Part shown: positions 1-5,809 of the stretch, piece after piece | Layout of the letters: every line of letters starts with the position of its first letter | How positions within the stretch are numbered: the stretch's first letter is position 1 | Assembly (NCBI GenBank): GCA_016302525.1 | Contig: JAEDNJ010000104.1 | Coordinates: 1-5,809, forward strand | Length of the DNA: 5,809 nt | Source of the DNA: Phascolarctobacterium sp. | GTDB taxonomy: Bacteria > Bacillota > Negativicutes > Acidaminococcales > Acidaminococcaceae | Direction: 5' to 3' | The notes under the pieces: generated by a model | Seen by the model: the letters and a program-made list of their open reading frames with translations, nothing else | Told to the model about the DNA's origin: nothing | Databases searched by the model: none | Program-made: the position numbers and the translations under genes

Positions 1-872
1 CCCTCGGCGTTTAAGCCATAATAATCAAAAACCTCTTGCGACTTCCCGGTAATGACAGGGCTATCTGGCAAGGCAAGACAGCAAACAGGTAAGGGCTTAC
101 TAGCGCAAAGCTCCTGACATACCATCGAACTAAGACCACCAAGAGCAACATGCTCTTCAATAGTTATGACAGCCTTACATTTAGCAGCAATACGCGCGAC
201 AGCTTTTTTGTCCAAAGGCTTAAGACAATACATATCAACAACCTCTGCACTTATACCTTCTGCCTGCAGCAGACTTCCTGCTGCCTTAGCTGCCTGCACC
301 ATTTCACCACAGGCCACTATAGCAATGTCACTGCCCTCCTGTAAAACCGTGGCCTCATCCATAACAAAGGGCACCTCAGCCTCCTCATAGACATCAGCAA
401 CAGGATTGCGCCCCACTCTTATATAAGCAGGCTCACTGTCCAGCAATAGAGCTTCACACAACTTTCTTGTCTGTAGCCTATCGCTGGGTATATACACTCT
501 CATTCCGGGAATAGAGCTAATAACAGCAATATCATTATTAGAATGATGTGTCATGCCCAGAGCACCATAGCTTATGCCGCCACTAATTCCTAAGAGCTTA
601 ACATTAGTATGAGAATAAGCAACATCTACCTTTATCTGCTCCATGCTGCGCGTGCTTAAAAAGCTGGCAGGAGAAACTGCATAAGCCTTTTTACCGCAGC
701 TAGCCAGGCCTGCCGCAATCGTCACCTCCACAAACTGCTCAGGATAAGTATCTGCAAAGGCTGTCATCGAGCCACTGCCACGAGAATCACTGCAGAGGAC
801 GACAATGTCCTTATCTTGGGCAGCAGCCTGCATAAGCACCTCACACACAATCTGCTTATTTGCTTCACTCAT
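1..872 (-). CDS. Transketolase C-terminal subunit (pyrimidine-binding and C-terminal domains), 3' end outside window, catalytic Glu segment missing
   Basis: This is the second half of a split transketolase, which would pair with the subunit encoded just upstream to transfer two-carbon ketol units between sugar phosphates using thiamine diphosphate (TPP). I translated 290 codons from the ATG at 872 with no stop; the family is usually slightly over 300 residues, so only the last few are cut off at base 1. The start is supported by AGGTGA six bases upstream, and the gene overlaps the end of the N-terminal subunit by 8 bases (865-872). Landmarks are SDSRGS (residues 28-33), AAGLASCGKKAYA (53-65), the SPASFLSTRS stretch, the GISGGISYGALGMTHH pyrimidine-domain loop, YIRVGRNP, and a C-terminal domain with VDMYCLKPLD and ITIEEHVALGG. 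The oddity is at residues 48-53: the sequence reads VEV directly into TIAAGLA, where relatives have VEV-GIAEQN-x-V-xIAAGLA. About eight residues including the catalytic glutamate are absent, in frame. Family assignment is secure; activity is doubtful. Confidence 0.9.
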   Translation of the reverse strand, partial: MSEANKQIVCEVLMQAAAQDKDIVVLCSDSRGSGSMTAFADTYPEQFVEVTIAAGLASCGKKAYAVSPASFLSTRSMEQIKVDVAYSHTNVKLLGISGGISYGALGMTHHSNNDIAVISSIPGMRVYIPSDRLQTRKLCEALLLDSEPAYIRVGRNPVADVYEEAEVPFVMDEATVLQEGSDIAIVACGEMVQAAKAAGSLLQAEGISAEVVDMYCLKPLDKKAVARIAAKCKAVITIEEHVALGGLSSMVCQELCASKPLPVCCLALPDSPVITGKSQEVFDYYGLNAE

Positions 873-1683
873 TGCTTTCACCTGCCTTCAATTCAGCCTG
901 CATGACTTTCATCTGCTCTTGTGTCGGCACCTTGTGATGCCAGGTAACCTTATTTTCAATAGACGGACAGCCCTTACCCTTGACAGTATGAGCAATAAGC
1001 ATAACTGGTCCAGCTGTATAGGCCACAGCCTCATCTAGGGCCGCACAAAGATGCTGCATATCATTGCCATCAGCAACATCCAGCACATACCAGCCAAAGG
1101 CACGAAAACGCTCGCCAACATCACCGTGAGCCATAACCTGCTCCGTCGTACCACTAATCTGCAGCCCATTACGGTCTACAATAGCAATGAGATTATTCAG
1201 CTTATAGTGGCTTGCCGCCATAGCAGCCTCCCAGACAGAGCCCTCCGCCAGCTCGCCATCACCCATGAGCACATAGGTTTTATAGCTGCGCTTATCCATC
1301 CTTGCAGCCAAGGCCATGCCTACTCCTAGGGCCAAGCCATGCCCTAAAGAGCCACTGTTCATCTCTATACCGTTAATTTTATTATTGGGATGGCCAATGT
1401 AAGGAGAAGCAAATTGCGCATAGCTAGCTAGGTCCTCCTTAGGAATAAAGCCTAAATCTGCCAAAATACAGTATAAAGCCTCTACACAATGACCCTTGCT
1501 TTGCACATAACGGTCTCTATCCGGATCAGCAGCATTTTGCGGCGAGCAATTTAGATATTTATAGTACAGAGCTACGAGCACATCAATCTCACTCAGGTCA
1601 CCACCGATATGACCTGCTCCCGCCCTATAAATGAGCTCCACCACCTGCTGGCGAATTTGTCTAGCTTTTTCCTCTAGGTACAT
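865..1683 (-). CDS. Transketolase N-terminal subunit (TPP diphosphate-binding domain)
   Basis: A 272-residue protein matching the first domain of transketolase, as encoded separately in many anaerobic Firmicutes and archaea. It binds the diphosphate end of TPP and Mg2+. Visible motifs in order: GHIGG (24-28, with the conserved His25), DRDRYVQSKGH (55-65), IGHP (96-99), MNSGSLGHGL (108-117), the TPP signature starting at GDGELAEG (141-148) and ending around VDRNGLQ (169-175, Asn172 the likely metal ligand), then TVKGKG (233-238) and a WHHK near the C terminus (248-251). These are the expected cofactor and sugar-phosphate contacts, so this subunit looks intact, and the length is normal for the split form. 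The start ATG sits one base after the TAA of the ABC ATPase gene, with AAGGAAG inside the end of that gene as ribosome binding site. Its own TGA lies inside the start of the C-terminal subunit gene. The exact sugar substrate cannot be read from the sequence; split transketolases also serve specialised pathways such as apulose or sulfoquinovose breakdown. Confidence 0.93.
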   Translation of the reverse strand: MYLEEKARQIRQQVVELIYRAGAGHIGGDLSEIDVLVALYYKYLNCSPQNAADPDRDRYVQSKGHCVEALYCILADLGFIPKEDLASYAQFASPYIGHPNNKINGIEMNSGSLGHGLALGVGMALAARMDKRSYKTYVLMGDGELAEGSVWEAAMAASHYKLNNLIAIVDRNGLQISGTTEQVMAHGDVGERFRAFGWYVLDVADGNDMQHLCAALDEAVAYTAGPVMLIAHTVKGKGCPSIENKVTWHHKVPTQEQMKVMQAELKAGESNE

Positions 1684-1684
1684 T

Positions 1685-2755
1685 TTATTCTTCCTTATCG
1701 ATTACAGCTTCATCAATGAGCCAAGCCTTTTCATCAGCAAAGCTTACATAAACCTCTCCGGACAGGAGCCTTTTCCCTGGATCAAAAACATCCACAATCC
1801 ACTCCTTAGCCTGACTATCATTAACAAAGTAACGCACCTTTTCGCCTAGGAACATCTTATTGGTTATGGTGCCCTTAATATTAACCTTGCTCTCTACCGG
1901 GGTAGTTGTCAGGCCGGCACTCTCCGGACGAATACTCAGGCAATAGCCCTGCCCCTTATCCGTTTCCTTATAAACCTTAACCAAGGTATCACCATAAGCG
2001 ACAGTCTTGGCAGCCGTACCATTAACCTGAATCAAATTCGTCGTACCAATAAAATCAGCGACAAAGGTTGTCTTCGGTTGGAAATATATTTCCATGGGGT
2101 TGCCAATTTGATGGATTACGCCCTTACGCATAACAACGATTAAATCAGACATAGACAGAGCCTCAGCCTGGTCATGGGTAACATAAATCGTGGACAGGCC
2201 CATTTTTTGTTGAATTTGGCGTAGCTCTACACGCACGGTTTCACGCAGCTTCGCATCCAGGTTAGACAAGGGCTCGTCTAAGAGTAGCACCTCTGGGTTC
2301 ATAACCAGAGCACGGGCTACAGCCACACGCTGTTGCTGGCCGCCAGACATTTGGTTAGGATAACGCCCTTCCATGCCCTTAAGCTGCATGAGCTCCAAAG
2401 CTTCTGTAACGCGTCTTTTAATCTCGTCCTTAGCAACGCCCTTCACATTCAGGCCATAGGCAACATTTTCATACACCGACATATGGGGGAACAGAGCATA
2501 TTCCTGGAATACCATGGCGGTATTACGAGCATAGGGGGGCAGCTTTTCAATGCGGTTGCCGTTCAAAAGAATTTCGCCCTCGTCAGGCTCATAGAAGCCT
2601 GCTACCATACGCAAAAGAGTTGTTTTGCCACAACCAGAGGGTCCCAAAAAGGTTACGAAGGCCCCCTTGGGAATATCCATATTAACATCAAAAATAACCT
2701 GATTGCTGCCAAAATATTTGTTGATACCCTTCATCTGCAATACTAATTCAGACAT
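1685..2755 (-). CDS. ABC transporter ATP-binding protein (AfuC/FbpC/PhnT-like, MalK-type with TOBE domain)
   Basis: A 356-residue cytoplasmic ATPase that would power import through the permease encoded just upstream. All nucleotide-binding motifs are present: Walker A GPSGCGKTT (38-46), Q-loop Gln84 in VFQEYALFPH, ABC signature MSGGQQQ (136-142), Walker B VLLLDE (156-161), D-loop SNLDAKL (164-170) and switch His194 in YVTHDQ. The signature starts with Met where Leu is commoner, an accepted variant in this subfamily. After about residue 235 comes a regulatory tail with SIRPES (274-279), the usual start of a TOBE domain. This architecture and length fit the iron/putrescine/phosphonate/sugar-phosphate class of importers. 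The gene begins 18 bases after the permease stop with a strong AAGGAG site eight bases before ATG, and ends one base before the transketolase N-subunit, so it links transporter and enzyme genes. The family does not identify the cargo. Confidence 0.95.
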   Translation of the reverse strand: MSELVLQMKGINKYFGSNQVIFDVNMDIPKGAFVTFLGPSGCGKTTLLRMVAGFYEPDEGEILLNGNRIEKLPPYARNTAMVFQEYALFPHMSVYENVAYGLNVKGVAKDEIKRRVTEALELMQLKGMEGRYPNQMSGGQQQRVAVARALVMNPEVLLLDEPLSNLDAKLRETVRVELRQIQQKMGLSTIYVTHDQAEALSMSDLIVVMRKGVIHQIGNPMEIYFQPKTTFVADFIGTTNLIQVNGTAAKTVAYGDTLVKVYKETDKGQGYCLSIRPESAGLTTTPVESKVNIKGTITNKMFLGEKVRYFVNDSQAKEWIVDVFDPGKRLLSGEVYVSFADEKAWLIDEAVIDKEE

Positions 2756-2773
2756 TTTGTTTCTCCTTTTCTC

Positions 2774-4435
2774 TTATAAATCGAAAATATTAATCTTGTC
2801 ACGCAGCACCAGCTTCACAATACCAAAGGTAACGAAGATAGTCAGCATCATGCCACAGGCCGTAGCACTTGCAGTTGCCAAAAAGCCGTGGTCAGACAAG
2901 CTCATAATGTTTACAGATGCCAGATTCCATTCAGGAGAAACCAAGAAGATTACCGTGCTCAGGGTATTCATAGATTTCATGAAGGAATAAACAAAGCTTA
3001 CAGAAAGAGAATTTTTCAGCATAGGCACAACAATTTTCTTAAAGGTAGTAAAGCTGTTTGCACCTAAATTGGTAGAAGCCTGCTCCAGCGATTTATCTAT
3101 CTGCTTTAAGCCAGCCACAGCCTGACGATAGCCTACAGGCATTTGCCGCAGCACCATACCTAGAATAATAATCCACAGCGTACCAGTTAAGGTTAATGGA
3201 CCATCGTTAAAGGCTAAAATCAGGGATAAACCGATAAAGGTACCAGGTAGAGAAACAGGCAGCATTGCTAAAAAGTCCATAGCAACACGACCGGGAAATT
3301 GCTTACGAATAGTAAGGAAGGCTAAGGCAATGCCGAACAATGTCGTAATAGCAGCTGTGCTCATGGAAGCTACCCAGGAGTTGTGCATTACTGTAGATTG
3401 CATTACCCCCTCAATAAAGTGGTCCATCGTAAAGGCCCAATCATAGCCGAAGGTCTTCGTAAAGGCAAACAGGAAGACAACGGTTATAATGAGCAGGATA
3501 GCCGTGCACATAAAGCAGCAGAAGGCAAAGAGAGCCCATTTAGCCACAGGACCACAGGTAACACGAATCAGGCCTGCTACTGGCTTACCAGTAACAGTAA
3601 CATAGGAGGTTTTCTCAAGATAATATCTTTGCACAAAGAAAACCAGCACTGTAGGAATAACTAGAAAAACAGAGAGGGTTGCACCCATGGGCAAATCCCA
3701 GGCACCTACAACCTGTGTATAGGCCTCTGTTGCCAACACATGATAGTTGGCGCCTACCAGCATAGGGTTACCAAAATCTGCTAAGGTATTTATGCCTACC
3801 AAAAGAAAGGCACTGGCTAAACCAGGTGTAGCTAATCGCAGCGTAACCGTGCTGAAAAGATACCAGCCACGAGCGCCCAGGTTTTGCGCAGCCAGCTCAA
3901 GATTAGGACTAATAGCCTTGAGGACACCCGAAATAGTAATATAAGCCAAAGGGAAGAAGGCAATAGTCTGAACTACCCACAGGCCAAAGGCGCCGTACAA
4001 ATCTGTTTTTAAATGTAAAAGATTCCAGGTAATAAAGCCACGGCGACCAAAAAGCATAATAAACGCCAGACCAGATACTACAGAAGGAGCCATTGTAGGC
4101 AGCAGGGCCACAACCTGAAAGAAGCGCTTACAAGGCATATCCGTATAGTTAATTGCATAGGCAAAAATAAAGCCAAAAATAATGGCTGTCGTTGTTGCCA
4201 ACAAGGAAGAAAACATCGTATTACAGAACGCTTCTATAAATTCCTTGCCAGTAATGGCACGGGTCCAGTCGGCAGCACTAGGTACTAGCAATATTTTTAT
4301 AAAGGGATAAATAATAAATACACCGAACAAAGCAAATACGACCAGGATACTTGCTAAAAGCGGTGGTTCACGCAACAAAAGCTTTAATTCTGTTTGCCAG
4401 CCAGTCTGTTCGTGGCCAGTATTTTTTTCCTTCAT
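2774..4435 (-). CDS. ABC transporter permease, fused two-domain type (AfuB/FbpB-like)
   Basis: A 553-residue inner-membrane protein with two tandem binding-protein-dependent transport domains, each predicted to contribute about six hydrophobic segments; the first is near residues 28-51 after a charged cytoplasmic N terminus. Each half has an EAA loop that docks the ATPase: ELAAQNLGA (180-188) and EQASTNLGA (451-459), both followed by the expected basic/aromatic stretch. DFGNPMLVG (220-228) is typical of the FbpB/AfuB/PhnU group. Tandem fusion is normal for the ferric-iron and hexose-phosphate members, so a single gene supplies the whole channel. Hydrophobic segments around 301-325 and 355-375 mark the beginning of the second half. 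The ATG at 4435 is preceded by GGGGTG as a ribosome binding site, and no earlier in-frame start looks better. It lies 135 bases after the binding-protein gene, behind two hairpins, and 18 bases before the ATPase gene. Substrate specificity cannot be read from this protein. Confidence 0.94.
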   Translation of the reverse strand: MKEKNTGHEQTGWQTELKLLLREPPLLASILVVFALFGVFIIYPFIKILLVPSAADWTRAITGKEFIEAFCNTMFSSLLATTTAIIFGFIFAYAINYTDMPCKRFFQVVALLPTMAPSVVSGLAFIMLFGRRGFITWNLLHLKTDLYGAFGLWVVQTIAFFPLAYITISGVLKAISPNLELAAQNLGARGWYLFSTVTLRLATPGLASAFLLVGINTLADFGNPMLVGANYHVLATEAYTQVVGAWDLPMGATLSVFLVIPTVLVFFVQRYYLEKTSYVTVTGKPVAGLIRVTCGPVAKWALFAFCCFMCTAILLIITVVFLFAFTKTFGYDWAFTMDHFIEGVMQSTVMHNSWVASMSTAAITTLFGIALAFLTIRKQFPGRVAMDFLAMLPVSLPGTFIGLSLILAFNDGPLTLTGTLWIIILGMVLRQMPVGYRQAVAGLKQIDKSLEQASTNLGANSFTTFKKIVVPMLKNSLSVSFVYSFMKSMNTLSTVIFLVSPEWNLASVNIMSLSDHGFLATASATACGMMLTIFVTFGIVKLVLRDKINIFDL

Positions 4436-4465
4436 GACAACACCCCAAATTTGTTAATCAAGATA

Positions 4466-4494
4466 CAAAAGGCTTGCCTAGAGTAAGCCTTTTG
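4466..4494. terminator. Second hairpin, bidirectional terminator-like
   Basis: A 10-base-pair inverted repeat (CAAAAGGCTT at 4466-4475 against AAGCCTTTTG at 4485-4494) with a 9-base loop. Its A/T ends make a U-rich 3' arm on either strand. The better tail is on the plus strand, where GTTGTTTTTT follows, so it could also stop antisense transcripts before they enter the lipoprotein gene. For the operon's own transcript it would be a second attenuating hairpin ahead of the permease. Confidence 0.5.
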
Positions 4495-4525
4495 GTTGTT
4501 TTTTAACAGGTTAACACTACTTAAA

Positions 4526-4558
4526 ACTATACCCTCGCAGCAAGGGCGAGGGTATAGT
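4526..4558 (-). terminator. Strong hairpin after the binding-protein gene (attenuator-type terminator)
   Basis: A perfect 13-base-pair inverted repeat (ACTATACCCTCGC at 4526-4538 against GCGAGGGTATAGT at 4546-4558) encloses a 7-base loop. It starts 12 bases after the TAA of the lipoprotein gene in the direction of transcription. On the minus strand the 3' arm is followed by TTTTAAG, a short U tract. The stem and tail fit a weak or leaky intrinsic terminator, or a 3' stabilising hairpin. Because co-directional genes follow closely, complete termination is unlikely. Confidence 0.65.
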
Positions 4559-4570
4559 CTCTAGCTAAAA

Positions 4571-5620
4571 TTAGTTAGCAAAGAATTTATCAGTCATTTG
4601 TTTCTTCATAGAACCAGCTTTAGCAAAGTCATATTTAGTAAACAGCGGTAATTCTTTCAGCGGTTTTTGACCTGCGGGAGCAGCAACTTCCGGATTGCAT
4701 GCGATAGCATTAGTAGTCTTGGAGATGATTTCTCCAGCTTCCTTAGTCATGCAGAAGTCGATAAATGCCTTAGCAACCTCGTCATTAGCCTTATTCTTCA
4801 TTTTGGAAACAGGAACTACACTCCAACCAGCATTTTTATAAATAGTGGAATGAATCTTTTGGCCCTTGTTGGAAACCAGAGTTTGGTCAGCAACAAAGTT
4901 TACAGTGATCAGGAATTCGCCAGCGCCACATTTTACGCCCGGAGTGAAGCCAGACGGAGTAAATTGAGCAACCTGTGCTTTGAATTTCTTCATGTAATCC
5001 CAGCCCTTTTCTTCGCCCATAGATTGAACTACAGAGCTCAGGAAGGTAAAGCCAGTACCAGATTTACGCGGGTCAGGAGTAATAATTTCGCCCTTGAAGG
5101 CAGGATTCAGCAGGTCTTCTAATTGCTCAGGAGCCTTGATGCCTTTAGGTTTGAATTCCTTTTCATAGCGGGCTTCATTATAGCCAATGGACAGAGTTTC
5201 CAGATACAGGCCATACCAGAAGCCATCTTTATCTTGGTAATCAGCAGGAATTAATTTAGCATTAGGAGATTTGTAAGCCTCTGTAATACCATCTTGCTTC
5301 ATTTTAGCATGGCCATCAGAGGTGCCACCCAGCCAAACGTCAGCCTTCGGAGCAGCTTTTTCTGCAGTCATACGGGCAATAGCCTCACCAGTCGGCAGAC
5401 GAATAAAGCTTACATCAGCGCCTGTTTTCTTTTTGAACAGCTCAGCCAGGCCTTTAGCAGTATCTTCGTGGAAGGAAACATACATAACTAATTTTTTGCC
5501 CTTTAAGCTTTGTGCACCGTCTTTTTTCGGAGCATCAGCCTTTTTGTCACCACCGCCGCAGCCAGCAGCAACTAACATCATACCAGCCATAGCAGCAGCC
5601 AAGAATGCTTTAGTTTTCAT
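4571..5620 (-). CDS. ABC transporter substrate-binding lipoprotein (AfuA/FbpA/PhnS-like, COG1840-type)
   Basis: A 349-residue extracytoplasmic solute receptor for the importer. It has a basic, hydrophobic signal peptide (residues 1-20) ending in LVAAGC, with Cys21 as the likely lipidated residue, then a Gly/Lys/Asp-rich linker to about residue 40. The mature domain starts LVMYVSFHEDTAKGLAELFKKKTG (44-67), the usual opening of the ferric/sugar-phosphate/phosphonate binding group. It continues with ADVWLGGTSDGH (93-104), FWYGLYLETLSIGYN (134-148), LLNPAFKGEI (170-179), PDPRKSGTGFTFLSS (182-196) and AQFTPSG (218-224). Length is normal. The NFVADQTL stretch (241-248) sits about where iron binders carry adjacent tyrosines, and no Tyr-Tyr is present there, so bare Fe3+ is an unlikely ligand. 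Sugar phosphate, phosphonate or another anion is more plausible. Cys231, Cys290 and Cys308 lie in the mature domain. It is the first gene of the operon, with an AGGGGA site before ATG. Fold and role are firm; ligand unknown. Confidence 0.92.
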   Translation of the reverse strand: MKTKAFLAAAMAGMMLVAAGCGGGDKKADAPKKDGAQSLKGKKLVMYVSFHEDTAKGLAELFKKKTGADVSFIRLPTGEAIARMTAEKAAPKADVWLGGTSDGHAKMKQDGITEAYKSPNAKLIPADYQDKDGFWYGLYLETLSIGYNEARYEKEFKPKGIKAPEQLEDLLNPAFKGEIITPDPRKSGTGFTFLSSVVQSMGEEKGWDYMKKFKAQVAQFTPSGFTPGVKCGAGEFLITVNFVADQTLVSNKGQKIHSTIYKNAGWSVVPVSKMKNKANDEVAKAFIDFCMTKEAGEIISKTTNAIACNPEVAAPAGQKPLKELPLFTKYDFAKAGSMKKQMTDKFFAN

Positions 5621-5646
5621 AATAAAATCCCCTTTTCTCTTTAAAT

Positions 5647-5673
5647 CCGTCTAATACAACGGTCCAATATGGA
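5647..5673. promoter_or_regulatory. Two small dyads in the leader (possible operator or leader hairpins)
   Basis: Just downstream of the predicted start point are two adjacent short inverted repeats: CCGT/ACGG arms in CCGTCTAATACAACGG (5647-5662) and TCCA/TGGA arms in TCCAATATGGA (5663-5673). Their position between -10 and ribosome binding site suits a repressor site, but the arms are only 4 bases, so chance is a real alternative. I do not recognise a known regulator motif. Confidence 0.25.
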
Positions 5674-5680
5674 TAACCTA

Positions 5681-5709
5681 AGTTTATCACAAAAATGTAA
5701 CATTAGCAA
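5681..5709 (-). promoter_or_regulatory. Predicted sigma-70-type promoter with extended -10 for the operon
   Basis: Read on the minus strand, TTGCTA (5704-5709) is a 4/6 match to the -35 consensus. After a 17-base spacer comes TAAACT (5681-5686), a 4/6 match to the -10, preceded by TGA, the TGn of an extended -10. Transcription would begin near 5674, leaving a leader of about 50 bases that ends in the AGGGGA ribosome binding site before the lipoprotein ATG. Position and spacing are good; there is no experimental support. Confidence 0.55.
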
Positions 5710-5721
5710 CTAATAGGCTAT

Positions 5722-5750
5722 AATTTTTAGGCCAAAAATTGCTAAAAATT
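5722..5750. repeat. Three AATTTTTRGC-like elements upstream of the promoter
   Basis: Two tandem 10-base copies, GCCAAAAATT (5731-5740) and GCTAAAAATT (5741-5750), differ at one base. A third copy lies in the opposite orientation, AATTTTTAGGC (5722-5732). The outer copies can form a 9-base-pair hairpin (5722-5730 with 5742-5750). They lie just upstream of the -35 box and just after the stop of the preceding gene. They could be an activator or repressor site, an A/T-rich UP element, or a weak terminator for the upstream gene. Confidence 0.4.
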
Positions 5751-5755
5751 ACACC

Positions 5756-5809
5756 TTATTTCTTCTTCGCTTCCTTTTCCAGCAGCCTGTGATACTCCAC
5801 CCACTGCTC
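5756..5809 (-). CDS. C-terminal fragment of an upstream minus-strand gene (unidentified)
   Basis: Seventeen open codons enter from the right edge and end at TAA (5756-5758), reading EQWVEYHRLLEKEAKKK. The charged, helical, lysine-ending composition looks like a genuine protein C terminus. The stop is followed directly by the A/T-rich repeat region and the operon promoter, as expected for a gene boundary. Only 54 bases are visible, so neither the product nor its reality can be settled; the other frames of so short a stretch could also be open by chance. Confidence 0.45.
   Translation of the reverse strand, partial: EQWVEYHRLLEKEAKKK

Larger units (their letters stand above)
4436..4570 (-). 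promoter_or_regulatory. Intergenic attenuation region between binding-protein and permease genes
   Basis: This 135-base gap is the only sizeable break inside the operon. It contains two strong inverted repeats (listed separately) and, between them, the short dyad TTAACAGGTTAA at 4503-4514. I found no convincing -35/-10 pair for an independent permease promoter. The simplest reading is partial termination or RNA-end protection after the lipoprotein gene, giving more binding protein than membrane components, as is common in binding-protein ABC operons. That role is inferred from layout. Confidence 0.55.

Noticed and set aside
1..872. Calling the C-terminal transketolase gene a pseudogene
   Set aside because: There is no stop or frameshift, and all other family motifs are intact; only the short catalytic segment is absent, so it is kept as a CDS with a flagged defect.
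805..1329. Plus-strand open frames (805-1038, 1051-1329) opposite the transketolase N-subunit
   Set aside because: They are shadows of a gene with all TPP-binding motifs in place; no ribosome binding site or family resemblance.
2333..2746. 137-codon plus-strand open frame opposite the ATPase gene
   Set aside because: It is antisense to the Walker A to signature region of a clear ABC ATPase, has no recognisable domain, and is explained by the codon composition of the real gene.
4436..4570. Riboswitch in the gap before the permease gene
   Set aside because: Apart from two simple hairpins there is no multi-helix conserved core; TPP riboswitch landmarks in particular were not seen.
4667..5122. 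151-codon plus-strand open frame opposite the binding-protein gene
   Set aside because: It lies fully inside a well-supported minus-strand lipoprotein gene, and the translation resembles no protein family I know.
5322..5654. 110-codon plus-strand open frame over the lipoprotein start and leader
   Set aside because: Its hydrophobic, Ala/Pro-rich translation mirrors the signal peptide and linker codons on the other strand; no separate gene is supported.
5691..5724. Plus-strand TATAAT at 5719-5724 as a divergent promoter
   Set aside because: The hexamer is perfect, but the 17-base-spaced upstream hexamer (TGTAAC) is a poor -35 and no plus-strand gene follows inside the window.

Overview
The window is a piece of a bacterial chromosome, or of a contig, read almost entirely from the minus strand. 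It holds one tightly packed operon transcribed from right to left. The order is substrate-binding lipoprotein (4571-5620), fused two-domain membrane permease (2774-4435), ABC ATPase (1685-2755), N-terminal half of a split transketolase (865-1683) and C-terminal half (1-872, running off the left edge). The last 54 bases on the right look like the 3' end of another minus-strand gene. I see no credible plus-strand gene and no RNA gene, insertion sequence or CRISPR array.

The organism is most likely an anaerobic gut-type Firmicute. The reasons are mid GC content, AGGAG/GGGGA-type Shine-Dalgarno sites, a Gly-rich lipoprotein N terminus, and a split transketolase of the kind common in Clostridia and Negativicutes. 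Negativicutes (Acidaminococcaceae or Selenomonadales) is my best guess, but that placement rests on general resemblance only.

Region by region: 5621-5755 is a regulatory gap. It has a good extended -10 promoter for the operon, three copies of an AATTTTTRGC-like element just upstream of it, and small dyads in the leader. The 135-base gap at 4436-4570 carries two strong hairpins that probably attenuate transcription after the binding-protein gene, so the lipoprotein can be made in excess of the membrane parts. From the permease onward the genes are separated by 18 bases, 1 base and an 8-base overlap, so transporter and transketolase are very probably co-transcribed and translationally coupled.

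The transporter belongs to the broad AfuABC/FbpABC/PhnSTUV class (ferric iron, sugar phosphates, phosphonates). The binding protein shows no Tyr-Tyr pair typical of bare Fe3+ binders. Since its operon partner is a transketolase, a phosphorylated or otherwise transketolase-accessible sugar is an attractive substrate; this is inference. The most striking observation is in the C-terminal transketolase subunit. The family's highly conserved GIAEQN segment, which contains the catalytic glutamate that activates thiamine diphosphate, is missing as a clean in-frame gap of about eight residues, while the rest of the protein looks intact.
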